This document shows positions 1-5,480 of a DNA stretch of 7,234 bases, one piece after another; position 1 is the stretch's first letter; each line of letters opens with the position of its first letter. Location of the stretch: positions 1 to 7,234 of the forward strand of contig PKYJ01000055.1 of NCBI GenBank assembly GCA_003132605.1. The letters are read 5' to 3'. The DNA is from Peptococcaceae bacterium. Lineage in GTDB: Bacteria; Bacillota; DSM-12270; Thermacetogeniales; Thermacetogeniaceae. A program made the position numbers and the translations under genes. The notes under the pieces are model-generated. The model made no database searches, was not told where the DNA came from, and saw only the letters and a list, made by a program, of their open reading frames with translations.

Positions 1-180
1 GGCTTCGGGGCCGATAACTGGCAGGATCAGCACGACTACCGCATGAACAGGATCTCGGATGGCTGGGAACAGACCGTGGAGATCACCAGGGAGGGGCAGT
101 TCAGCTTCTGCTTCAAAGACAGCGCCTGCAACTGGGACAACAACAACATGCTCAACTGGAGCTACCAGATCAGGCGATAA
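1..180 (+). CDS. C-terminal end of a protein with a CBM25-like starch-binding domain (5' truncated by window)
   Basis: Frame 1 is open from the first base to a TAA at 178-180, giving 59 residues of a C-terminus. It starts GFGADNWQD and ends with the pattern FCFKDSACNWDNNNMLNW followed by SYQIRR. The tryptophan/asparagine-rich WDNNN..NW ending after an F.F-KD strand, preceded by a GW..TV.I strand, is the signature of carbohydrate-binding module family 25 (related to CBM53). These are small beta-sandwich domains that bind starch-like alpha-glucans, usually at the end of secreted amylolytic or uncharacterised proteins. Because the domain runs to the stop codon it is the terminal module. The catalytic part, signal peptide and start lie outside the window, so substrate and enzyme class cannot be stated. 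The gene converges with the minus-strand yifB-DUF151 pair, and a palindrome begins two bases after the stop. Confidence 0.8.
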   Translation, partial: GFGADNWQDQHDYRMNRISDGWEQTVEITREGQFSFCFKDSACNWDNNNMLNWSYQIRR

Positions 181-181
181 T

Positions 182-225
182 TTGAGAAGTGAGAGGCGAG
201 AGGCCTCGCACCTCCCACTTCTCAA
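182..225. terminator. Imperfect palindrome between converging genes; possible bidirectional terminator or dispersed repeat
   Basis: The left arm TTGAGAAGTG (182-191) pairs perfectly with CACTTCTCAA (216-225). Pairing continues inward, with mismatches, through GAGG/CCTC to a GGCC centre, giving roughly a 20-bp imperfect stem. It begins two bases after the stop of the CBM gene and ends 29 bases before the stop of the minus-strand DUF151 gene, which suits a shared terminator. No U-tract follows the stem directly on either strand; the nearest on the plus strand is CCCCTTTTT at 240-248. Purine-rich arms of this kind also occur as dispersed intergenic palindromes in bacterial genomes, so a repeat-family identity is an alternative. 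The structure is clear; the role is inferred. Confidence 0.5.
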
Positions 226-254
226 TTACCAGGGATAAGCCCCTTTTTCCGGAG

Positions 255-734
255 TCAGTGCAGGGACTTTTTGTAGTCGTCCGGTCCGTCGAACCCCAGG
301 AGCTTCCGGATCTCCTCCTGCTGGCTCTTGTCGATCAACTCGTCGACGGACATGGTGTACCCGGCCACCTTTTCGGAGATAAACATTCTGGCGCCCGTTC
401 TCAAGGCGAGGGCGATGGCGTCGCTCGGTCGGGAGTCGACGATGACCTCGCCGGAAGTGGTCTGCAGGTACATTTCTGCAAAATAAGTGCCGTCTTTGAT
501 ATCATTGATAACCACGCTGCGCACGGATACGCCCAGATGCTCGCACAGGGATTTGATCAGGTCGTGCGTCATGGGGCGCGGGACCATGACTCCTTGCAGC
601 GCCATGGCGATTGCCTGTGCCTCAAACGGTCCCACCCAGATCGGAAGGACGCGCTGCTTGGATTCATCTACCAGCAATACTACGGGGCTAAGGGACAGGT
701 CGAAGGCCAACTCTTTCACCAGCACCGGAATCAT
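255..734 (-). CDS. DUF151 / bifunctional nuclease family protein
   Basis: A 159-residue protein reading MIPVLVKELAFDLSLSPVVL at its start, then VLPIWVGPFEAQAIAMAL (about residues 29-46), RPMTHDLI (53-60), and a central block with T.FAEMYL and VDSRPSDAIALALRTGA (about 100-116). These blocks in this order define the DUF151 family, also called bifunctional nuclease after a plant member reported to have RNase and DNase activity. Thermotoga homologues have known structures, but the cellular role in bacteria is not established. The length is normal for the family (about 140-165). The ATG at 734-732 is preceded at a proper distance by AGAGGAGGG, a strong ribosome-binding site. The gene starts 61 bases downstream of yifB on the same strand with no obvious terminator between, so co-transcription is likely. 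The short tail GFDGPDDYKKSLH is variable in the family. Family assignment is firm; enzymatic activity is not shown by the sequence. Confidence 0.9.
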   Translation of the reverse strand: MIPVLVKELAFDLSLSPVVLLVDESKQRVLPIWVGPFEAQAIAMALQGVMVPRPMTHDLIKSLCEHLGVSVRSVVINDIKDGTYFAEMYLQTTSGEVIVDSRPSDAIALALRTGARMFISEKVAGYTMSVDELIDKSQQEEIRKLLGFDGPDDYKKSLH

Positions 735-795
735 GAAATCCCTCCTCTAGGGTTCACGTAAGTGGGGCATTTAAAGATTATCTCATCCAAATGCT

Positions 796-2340
796 CTAGC
801 AGAGAGGATGATCAAAACAGCGATACTGCACGGCTTCGGCAATGTGCAGGGGCTGGATCTGGCCGGAACCAGCCAGGTCTGCGATCGTCCGGGCTACTTT
901 GAGAACACGGTCAAGTGCCCTCATGCTCAGGTTCAGCCCTTGGAATATCTTGTATAACAGGCCCTGGGCCTCTTTCTCCAGTTTGCAGAAGTTTTTGATC
1001 TGCCGGCCATTCATCTTTGCATTATAAATAATCCCCGTGTTCTGAAAACGTGCCTGTTCTATTGTATGAGCCCTGATCACCCTTTTTCTGATCTCCACCG
1101 AAGATTCGCCGCGATTGTCTTTGACCAGTTCGCTCAGTTCCAGGCGAGGCACTTCCACCTGCAAGTCGATGCGGTCGAGCATGGGTCCGGAGATACGGTT
1201 GCGGTAACGCTGGGCCTGGTAGGGAGTGCAGGTGCATGCTTTCTTGGGGTCGCCCAGATAGCCGCATGGACAGGGATTCATACTGCCCACGAAGATGAAG
1301 TTGGCCGGATAGGTAAACGCCCCCGCAGCCCTGGCTACGGTGACCACGTTCTCCTCCATCGGTTGCCTCAGGGCCTCCAGCACCTCCCGGTTGAATTCCG
1401 GCAGTTCGTCCAGAAATAGGACGCCGTGGGAGGCGAAGCTGATCTCCCCGGGATGCGCCAGTCTGCCTCCACCGACGATACTGGCCGCTGATGCCGTGTG
1501 GTGGGGCGCCCGGAACGGCCTGGCAGTGATCACGGTGCTCTCTTTGGAGAGCAGCCCGGCCACGCTGTAGATCTTGGTGGCCTCGAGGCATTCCTCCCAG
1601 GTCATCGGCGGCAGGATGGAAAGCAGCCGGCGGGCCAGCATCGTCTTGCCCGTTCCCGGCGGCCCTACAAGGAGAATGTTATGGCCGCCTGCCGCCGCTA
1701 TTTCTAATGCCCGCTTGACCTGCTCCTGGCCGCTGACCTCTGCGAAATCGGGTCCCGGCTCCCCCTCGCTGCCGCTCAAGGCTCTCTGCTTGGCCTCGTC
1801 GCAACTCAAGCCTGCGGCGATCTCACTCTCGCCCTGCAAGAAAGAGATCACTTCCACCAGGTGGTTGCAGCCTCGGGCCTGGATGCCCGGTACCAGCGAG
1901 GCCTCCGCCAGGTTGCCGAAGGGCACGATGAAGGAAGCGCCTGGGCGCTCGCCGGAGATGTCGCCGGCCATCAGGATGATCCCCGGAATAGCGCAGACCG
2001 TGCCGTCAAGGGACAATTCCCCTACTATGATGTGGCAGGCAGCCTGTTCCGGAGGTACTTGCCCGGTGGCCGCCAGAATCCCGACGGCGATCGGCAGGTC
2101 GAACAGGGAGCCCTCTTTTCTTAGATCAGCAGGAGCGAGGTTGACGGTGATCCGCTTCAGGGGAAACTCCAGGCCGGCATTCCTGATGGCGCCGCGCACC
2201 CGCTCGGTGGATTCCCTGACCGCGGGGTCGGGCAGGCCGACGATGTTGAACGACGGCAACCCAGGGGAAACATCCACCTCCACCCTGACGAAGTGCGTCT
2301 TCATTCCCAGGCAGCAACAGCAGTTCACGATGCCGAGCAC
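796..2340 (-). CDS. comM: YifB/ComM-family Mg-chelatase-like AAA+ ATPase
   Basis: A 514-residue protein, normal for the YifB/ComM family (about 505-515). The N-terminal ChlI/Lon-like domain carries FNIVGLPDPAVRES, ITVNLAPADLRKEGSLFDLP and GILAATGQ (about residues 30-95). The AAA+ module has Walker A GPPGTGKT (226-233), FRAPHHTASAASIVGGG (276-292), Walker B VLFLDE (307-312) and MLDRID (387-392). Between the last two lies a four-cysteine cluster (C357, C359, C369, C371), as in many family members. The C-terminal chelatase-type helical domain includes LSMRALDRVLKVARTIADL. ComM is known as a hexameric helicase that promotes branch migration during natural transformation in some Gram-negative bacteria; a matching role here is inference. 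The start is GTG (2340-2338), with AGAGAGGT about eight bases upstream, and fits the family N-terminus. Oddities: four consecutive cysteines at residues 7-10 where relatives usually have small or hydrophobic residues, and an orientation opposite to dprA. I saw no convincing promoter upstream. Confidence 0.93.
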   Translation of the reverse strand: MLGIVNCCCCLGMKTHFVRVEVDVSPGLPSFNIVGLPDPAVRESTERVRGAIRNAGLEFPLKRITVNLAPADLRKEGSLFDLPIAVGILAATGQVPPEQAACHIIVGELSLDGTVCAIPGIILMAGDISGERPGASFIVPFGNLAEASLVPGIQARGCNHLVEVISFLQGESEIAAGLSCDEAKQRALSGSEGEPGPDFAEVSGQEQVKRALEIAAAGGHNILLVGPPGTGKTMLARRLLSILPPMTWEECLEATKIYSVAGLLSKESTVITARPFRAPHHTASAASIVGGGRLAHPGEISFASHGVLFLDELPEFNREVLEALRQPMEENVVTVARAAGAFTYPANFIFVGSMNPCPCGYLGDPKKACTCTPYQAQRYRNRISGPMLDRIDLQVEVPRLELSELVKDNRGESSVEIRKRVIRAHTIEQARFQNTGIIYNAKMNGRQIKNFCKLEKEAQGLLYKIFQGLNLSMRALDRVLKVARTIADLAGSGQIQPLHIAEAVQYRCFDHPLC

Positions 2341-2426
2341 TGGCGGTTACCTCTCTAAAGGCATTCTCCTATATCTATTCGTTGCTGCATTAATGTTTCC
2401 TGCATGTATGGGGGTCCAAAGCTGTT

Positions 2427-2528
2427 ATGCCGGTGGATGATCTGCAGCCAGAAAAGAAGCAGGCTCCGAAAGAAGAGAGCGGCATCCTGAAGCCGGGGGC
2501 GTCCTTTCTCAAGGTTTCGTGCAGTTGA
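2427..2528 (+). other. Possible small peptide gene or gene remnant (33 codons)
   Basis: An ATG at 2427 opens a 33-residue frame beginning MPVDDLQPEKKQAPKEESG and ending GASFLKVSCS before TGA at 2526-2528. The charged, proline-containing composition looks more like coding sequence than random sequence. The start has only a weak GGGGGT upstream, at a distance of about 11 bases. The frame immediately before it (ATG at 2330 to TGA at 2440, 36 codons) encodes a hydrophobic segment, ILLYLFVAALMFPACMGV, that resembles a signal or lipoprotein leader. A single one-base frame change near 2430 would join the two into a roughly 68-residue exported peptide. It may be a frameshifted small lipoprotein, a precursor for the radical SAM enzyme 380 bases downstream, or chance. 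No family is recognised. Confidence 0.2.
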
Positions 2529-2548
2529 AATGCATTAGAATTTGATTT

Positions 2549-2820
2549 TTAATCTGATTTTAATCGTAACTGCTCAAGTACCACTATAAAGCTTTTGTCA
2601 GCGCCATTAGGAGATGAAGCTCTGTCATAGTTGGCTAGCTGATTCCGGTGAGCGACCTTCTCCATTAGGGAGCGAGCGGAATCAGCTAGCCAACCCGGCC
2701 ACCTTCGGGCTAAGATACCTTGTTTTTAAATTCTTGGCAGGCGAGTAGTTTCTCATCCAAATAACGTTCAAAGCATCCAACAAATTGACCGACGACGTCC
2801 CGTACTTTGCTCATGGCCAT
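2549..2820 (-). pseudogene. Possible degenerate coding remnant on the minus strand (two overlapping short frames)
   Basis: Reading leftwards from ATG at 2820, a 36-codon frame starts MAMSKVRDVVGQFVGCFERY and ends CQEFKNKVS before TAG (2712-2710). Before it ends, a second frame is open (from 2725). It contains LMEKVAHRNQLANYDR and ends EQLRLKSD at TAA (2551-2549). The two are out of register, so a frameshift would be needed to join them. The LMEKV..RN.L..YDR..S..GAD pattern weakly recalls the start of group II intron reverse transcriptases, but no catalytic motif is present and the identification is a guess. No good ribosome-binding site precedes 2820. The second frame runs through both arms of the palindrome at 2630-2694, which argues that some or all of this may be non-coding. 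Low confidence. Confidence 0.2.
2630..2694. repeat. Perfect 18-bp inverted repeat with 29-base loop
   Basis: GTTGGCTAGCTGATTCCG at 2630-2647 is followed, after 29 bases, by its exact reverse complement at 2677-2694. Each arm contains the palindrome GCTAGC. The loop (2648-2676) can form a small inner stem CTCC/GGAG. No U-tract follows on either strand within 20 bases, and it lies between divergent genes, so an ordinary terminator is unlikely. Candidates are a small palindromic mobile repeat, the ends of an excised element, a protein-binding or recombination site, or a structured transcript leader. No flanking target-site duplication was seen. The structure is certain; the function is unknown. 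Confidence 0.85.
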
Positions 2821-2911
2821 GCTATGCTAGGCCTGAGCTTTCTAGCAGGCAGTTTTCTAGTTATGGCGAATGTTCAAGATATTATGATTCCGTCAAAGGA
2901 GTGGAACTATA

Positions 2912-4150
2912 GTGTTCCTCAAAATGATGCTGGTCCCGTCTGCGTCCTGCCCCGCCCGGTGCCGCTACTGTTTCGGGCCGCGAGGCAAGGGTGCGGTGAT
3001 GGACGAGAGTATACTGGATGCGACTCTTGGTTGGATAGATGATTTGAAGAGCACGGTGGACAAGCTGGATATTATCTTCCACGGCGGAGAGCCGCTCACT
3101 GCCGGCATCGATTTCTATCGCCAGTCACTGCCTCGCCTGCGGCAGACGATCAAGGCAAAAAGCCCGAGGCTGAACATGCAGAGCAACCTGTGGCTGCTGA
3201 CAGACGAGTTCTGTCAAATGTTTGCGGAATACAGCGTGTCGCTGGGCACCAGCCTGGACGGGCCGGAAGAAATTACAGATAACCAGCGCGGCCGGGGCTA
3301 TTTCCGTCGCACCATGGCCGGCATCGAGCTTGCCCGCAGGTATGGCCTGCGTGTCGGCTGCATCTGCACCTTCACCCGCCAGTCCGTCTCTCATGCAGAC
3401 GAGATAATTGACTTCTTTATCCATGAAGGCCTCGACTTTTCCATTCACGCAGCAGTCCCTCCGCTGGTTGACTCCGGTTTCGATCAAGAGTCTGGCGTCT
3501 CTTTCAATCAAGCAACCCAGGAAACAGCAACAGATCGCTGGTCTCTCTCACCGGAGGCCTACGGAACCCTGCTGGTGCATCTGCTGGACTCCTACCTCAC
3601 AAATCTCCAAAGGATCCGCATCAGCACCCTCGATCAGCTCAGCCGCAGCATCTCCTCCGGGGAGGGAGGCATCTGCACTTACCGCGACTGTCTGGGATGT
3701 TACCTGGCCATCGCTCCGGACGGAAGCATCTATCCCTGCCAGCGGTTTACCGGATTGAACTCATTCCGCCTCGGCCATGTGCAGGAACGGCCCGGTCCGG
3801 AGCAGCTTAAACAGGCTCCGGTATGGCAGATGTTCCGGGAGCGGGAGGAGCGCCTCCGGGAGGAATGTGGCGACTGCCCCCGCTTCAACATCTGTAAGGG
3901 AGGCTGCCCCTATAATGCCTTGGCAGTCGGAGGCGGATCGTTTAACAGCCTCAAAGATCCCTACTGCCCCTCCTACCGGAGAATCTTCTCCCACATCACC
4001 GAACGCGCTCTTGAAGAGGTTTTTTCCGAGGAGAATATGGAGGCGGTGGTGACCCAGCCGGATGACATCTCCCTTCTGCGCAAGGGTGCCCTCCTGACCA
4101 TCATGCGGGGACGTTCCCATCCCCGCCAGGCCGTGCGGCGGGCAAGGTAG
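2912..4150 (+). CDS. Radical SAM/SPASM protein, putative peptide-modifying enzyme (Mhun_1560-like)
   Basis: A 412-residue enzyme. The radical SAM motif CPARCRYC (C13, C17, C20) ligates the [4Fe-4S] cluster that cleaves S-adenosylmethionine. FHGGEP (56-61) is the GGE-type SAM-binding segment, and TSLDGPEE (113-120) follows as in anaerobic sulfatase-maturase relatives. The SPASM region has C255, C260, C263, DGSIYPC ending at C276, then C319-x2-C322-x5-C328-x3-C332 and C352, enough cysteines for auxiliary clusters. From memory, the block order (PS.SCPA.C.YCFGP, MQSNLW, SLDGPEEI.D.QRG.GYF, FSIHA.VPPL, STLDQ, DCLG, CKGGCPYNA) matches the methanogen Mhun_1560 family, presumed peptide modifiers with unknown products. 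The GTG start at 2912 is chosen because AAAGGAG lies 10 bases upstream; the ATGs at 2924 and 2927 are too far from it. About 50 residues follow SPASM (LLRKGALLTIMRGRSHP). No certain precursor peptide is adjacent. Radical SAM/SPASM identity is firm; the subfamily is likely; the substrate is unknown. Confidence 0.9.
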   Translation: MFLKMMLVPSASCPARCRYCFGPRGKGAVMDESILDATLGWIDDLKSTVDKLDIIFHGGEPLTAGIDFYRQSLPRLRQTIKAKSPRLNMQSNLWLLTDEFCQMFAEYSVSLGTSLDGPEEITDNQRGRGYFRRTMAGIELARRYGLRVGCICTFTRQSVSHADEIIDFFIHEGLDFSIHAAVPPLVDSGFDQESGVSFNQATQETATDRWSLSPEAYGTLLVHLLDSYLTNLQRIRISTLDQLSRSISSGEGGICTYRDCLGCYLAIAPDGSIYPCQRFTGLNSFRLGHVQERPGPEQLKQAPVWQMFREREERLREECGDCPRFNICKGGCPYNALAVGGGSFNSLKDPYCPSYRRIFSHITERALEEVFSEENMEAVVTQPDDISLLRKGALLTIMRGRSHPRQAVRRAR

Positions 4151-4151
4151 A

Positions 4152-4180
4152 TCCTGTTCGCCTCCTGTGGGCGATCAGGA
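4152..4180 (+). terminator. Hairpin immediately after the radical SAM stop codon
   Basis: TCCTGTTCGCC (4152-4162) pairs with GGCGATCAGGA (4170-4180), ten of eleven positions with one central T-T mismatch, around a 7-base loop. It starts two bases after the TAG at 4148-4150, the usual place for a transcription terminator. No U-tract follows, so it may be a weak or factor-dependent terminator, or an mRNA 3'-end stabiliser. Confidence 0.5.
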
Positions 4181-4218
4181 CTGCATCCAAACCTAGCAAA
4201 GCTGGCTTGCCACCTCCG

Positions 4219-4246
4219 TTTAATTTCCGGTTTTCCTGAAATTAAA
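4219..4246. repeat. AT-rich inverted repeat upstream of the dprA promoter
   Basis: TTTAATTTC (4219-4227) is the exact reverse complement of GAAATTAAA (4238-4246). With one mismatch the stem extends to twelve pairs around a TTTT loop (4231-4234). It lies about 30 bases upstream of the -35 box at 4277 and runs into an A/T-rich tract (4239-4278). It could be an operator, an UP-element-like activator of the promoter, or a remnant of a terminator. The structure is visible; the function is inferred. Confidence 0.4.
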
Positions 4247-4276
4247 AAAATAAAATTAAAAGTAGAGAAGGATTAT

Positions 4277-4305
4277 TTGGCAATTCGTAAAATCTACTTT
4301 ATAAT
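4277..4305 (+). promoter_or_regulatory. Sigma-A-type promoter of the dprA-topA operon
   Basis: TTGGCA (4277-4282, five of six consensus bases) and a perfect TATAAT (4300-4305) are separated by exactly 17 bases. A/T-rich sequence upstream (4239-4276) could act as an UP element. The predicted transcription start is about 4311-4313. That places it on the GTG at 4311 and supports the TTG at 4332, with its own ribosome-binding site, as the true dprA start. This is the clearest promoter in the window. Confidence 0.8.
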
Positions 4306-4331
4306 ACACTGTGAAATGGGAGAGGTTAGGC

Positions 4332-5453
4332 TTGAAGGATCGTTTTTACTGGGCGGCTCTCCATGCAGCCTCGAAACTGGGGCCCCGGAGCCTGATGCAC
4401 CTGTACCGCTATTTCCGAACCGGCGCAGCGGCCCTGCAGGCCAGCGCAGCAGACCTGCAGCAGGTGCCTCAATTGTCGCCCCGGGCAATCGAGAGAGTCT
4501 TGTTTTTTCAGAAATACGCCAATCCTGAAAAAACCTTTTCCGACCTGGCGGCGTGCGAGATCAGGCTGGTGATGCTGGGGGACCCGGATTACCCCAGGGG
4601 GCTGGCAGAGATAGCCGACCCACCGGTCATGCTGTACCTGAAGGGGTTGCTGCCTCCCCCGGAGTTGCCCCTGATCGCCGTCGTGGGGGCACGGCAGGCC
4701 AGTCCGTACGGACTGGCTATGGCCAAAGAGTTGGCGCAGGGTCTGGCAGAGAATGGCTGGGGAGTGGTCAGCGGGATGGCCCGGGGAGTGGATGCCGCCG
4801 CTCACTCCGGCGCCCTGGCTGCCAGAGGATATACCCTGGCAGTATTAGGGTGCGGCCTCAATGTCTGCTACCCCCGGGAGAACGAGCGGCTACGGGATCG
4901 CCTCCAGGCATCGGGGGGCCTGACCAGCGAATTGCCACCAGACGCCGGACCCGCAGCTAAAAACTTTCCGATCCGGAACCGGATCATCAGCGGTTGCTCT
5001 TTGGGGACGCTGGTGGTCGAAGCGGGGAGCAAGAGCGGCGCCCTGATCACAGCTTATCTGGCTTTGGAGCAGGGGCGGGATGTTTTCGCCGTACCCGGAC
5101 CGGCAACCAGCGACCGCAGCCGGGGGACCAACTCCCTGATCAAACAGGGGGCAAAGCTGGTGGAGACCATAGACGATGTGCTGGTTGAATTTTCTTATCT
5201 GCAGCCGGACCGGCGGGAGAAGCGGAGCAGTCTCCCGCCGCAAGTCCCCGCCAGGGAATTGTCCGGGGAGGAAGATGTCATCTTTCAGCAATTGAGCCTG
5301 GAGCCATCGCATATCGACCAGTTGGTCGAGCGCACCGGCCTGACCGTTTCGGTCGTCGGCGCCCTGCTGACCATGCTGGAGATCAAGGGGCTGGCCAGGC
5401 GGCTTCCCGGTCATTATTTCATCAGCACCGGGCCTGTTCCCCGTGACTTGTGA
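4332..5453 (+). CDS. dprA: DNA processing protein DprA (Smf)
   Basis: DprA loads RecA onto incoming single-stranded DNA during natural transformation and is widely conserved even in bacteria not known to be competent. From the TTG start the protein is 373 residues. It has an N-terminal helical SAM-like region (about 1-60). The Rossmann-fold DNA-binding domain follows, with VVGARQAS (117-124), SGMARGVDAAAH (147-158), FPIRNRIISG (212-221), VVEAGSKSGALITA (about 228-241) and DVFAVPGP (about 250-257). A C-terminal winged-helix domain spans about 311-364 (LSGEEDVIFQQL to RRLPGHYFIS). All expected motifs are intact. The in-frame GTG at 4311 coincides with the predicted transcription start and has no ribosome-binding site. 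The TTG at 4332 has GGGAGAGG ending about six bases upstream and gives the family-typical N-terminus KDRFYWAAL. topA starts 27 bases after the TGA, so the two form an operon. Confidence 0.93.
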   Translation: MKDRFYWAALHAASKLGPRSLMHLYRYFRTGAAALQASAADLQQVPQLSPRAIERVLFFQKYANPEKTFSDLAACEIRLVMLGDPDYPRGLAEIADPPVMLYLKGLLPPPELPLIAVVGARQASPYGLAMAKELAQGLAENGWGVVSGMARGVDAAAHSGALAARGYTLAVLGCGLNVCYPRENERLRDRLQASGGLTSELPPDAGPAAKNFPIRNRIISGCSLGTLVVEAGSKSGALITAYLALEQGRDVFAVPGPATSDRSRGTNSLIKQGAKLVETIDDVLVEFSYLQPDRREKRSSLPPQVPARELSGEEDVIFQQLSLEPSHIDQLVERTGLTVSVVGALLTMLEIKGLARRLPGHYFISTGPVPRDL

Positions 5454-5480
5454 TAAAAAAATTTGCAAAGGTGATCTGAC

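Larger units (their letters stand above)
2341..2911. other. Divergent intergenic spacer between yifB and the radical SAM gene
   Basis: About 570 bases without a confident gene. From left to right it holds: the yifB ribosome-binding site region; a plus-strand hydrophobic short frame (2330-2440) overlapping a second short frame (2427-2528); an AT-rich patch (about 2527-2600); a perfect 18-bp inverted repeat (2630-2647 / 2677-2694); two short minus-strand frames (2665-2549 and 2820-2710); and the ribosome-binding site of the radical SAM gene (AAAGGAG, 2895-2901). CCATTAGG occurs twice in the same orientation (2604-2611 and 2662-2669), once outside and once inside the palindrome's loop. Promoters for both divergent genes should lie here. 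The best candidate for the plus strand is an extended -10-like TGCTATGCT at 2820-2828, without a good -35, so I do not call it as a feature. The mix of AT-rich sequence, palindrome and broken frames suggests a mobile-element scar or an insertion junction. Confidence 0.6.

Noticed and set aside
189..761. Plus-strand 190-codon frame opposite the DUF151 gene
   Set aside because: It is the complement of a clearly conserved minus-strand gene and shows no recognisable protein features.
1574..2440. Plus-strand 288-codon frame opposite yifB
   Set aside because: It is a GC-rich antisense shadow of yifB. Only its last 36 codons (2330-2440) extend beyond the gene, and they are discussed separately.
2630..2694. 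Integron attC site
   Set aside because: The arms begin with GTTGGCT and end with AGCCAAC, the opposite order to attC (RYYYAAC ... GTTRRRY). The arms are perfect rather than imperfect, and no integrase or cassette array is present.
781..2762. 12-base direct repeat TCTCATCCAAAT at 781-792 and 2751-2762, considered as insertion target duplications flanking yifB
   Set aside because: It is short and the flanking bases differ. The enclosed segment is a normal housekeeping gene with no transposase, so it is probably coincidence.
2785..2813. TTGACC at 2785-2790 as a -35 box for the radical SAM gene
   Set aside because: The sequence 17 bases downstream is TGCTCA, a poor -10, and other spacings are no better.
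2785..3042. Plus-strand frame of 85 codons overlapping the radical SAM start, considered as a precursor peptide
   Set aside because: Its second half is the radical SAM coding sequence in another frame, and no ribosome-binding site precedes its TTG start.
4311..4331. GTG at 4311 as the dprA start
   Set aside because: It coincides with the predicted transcription start and has no Shine-Dalgarno sequence; the TTG at 4332 has a good one.
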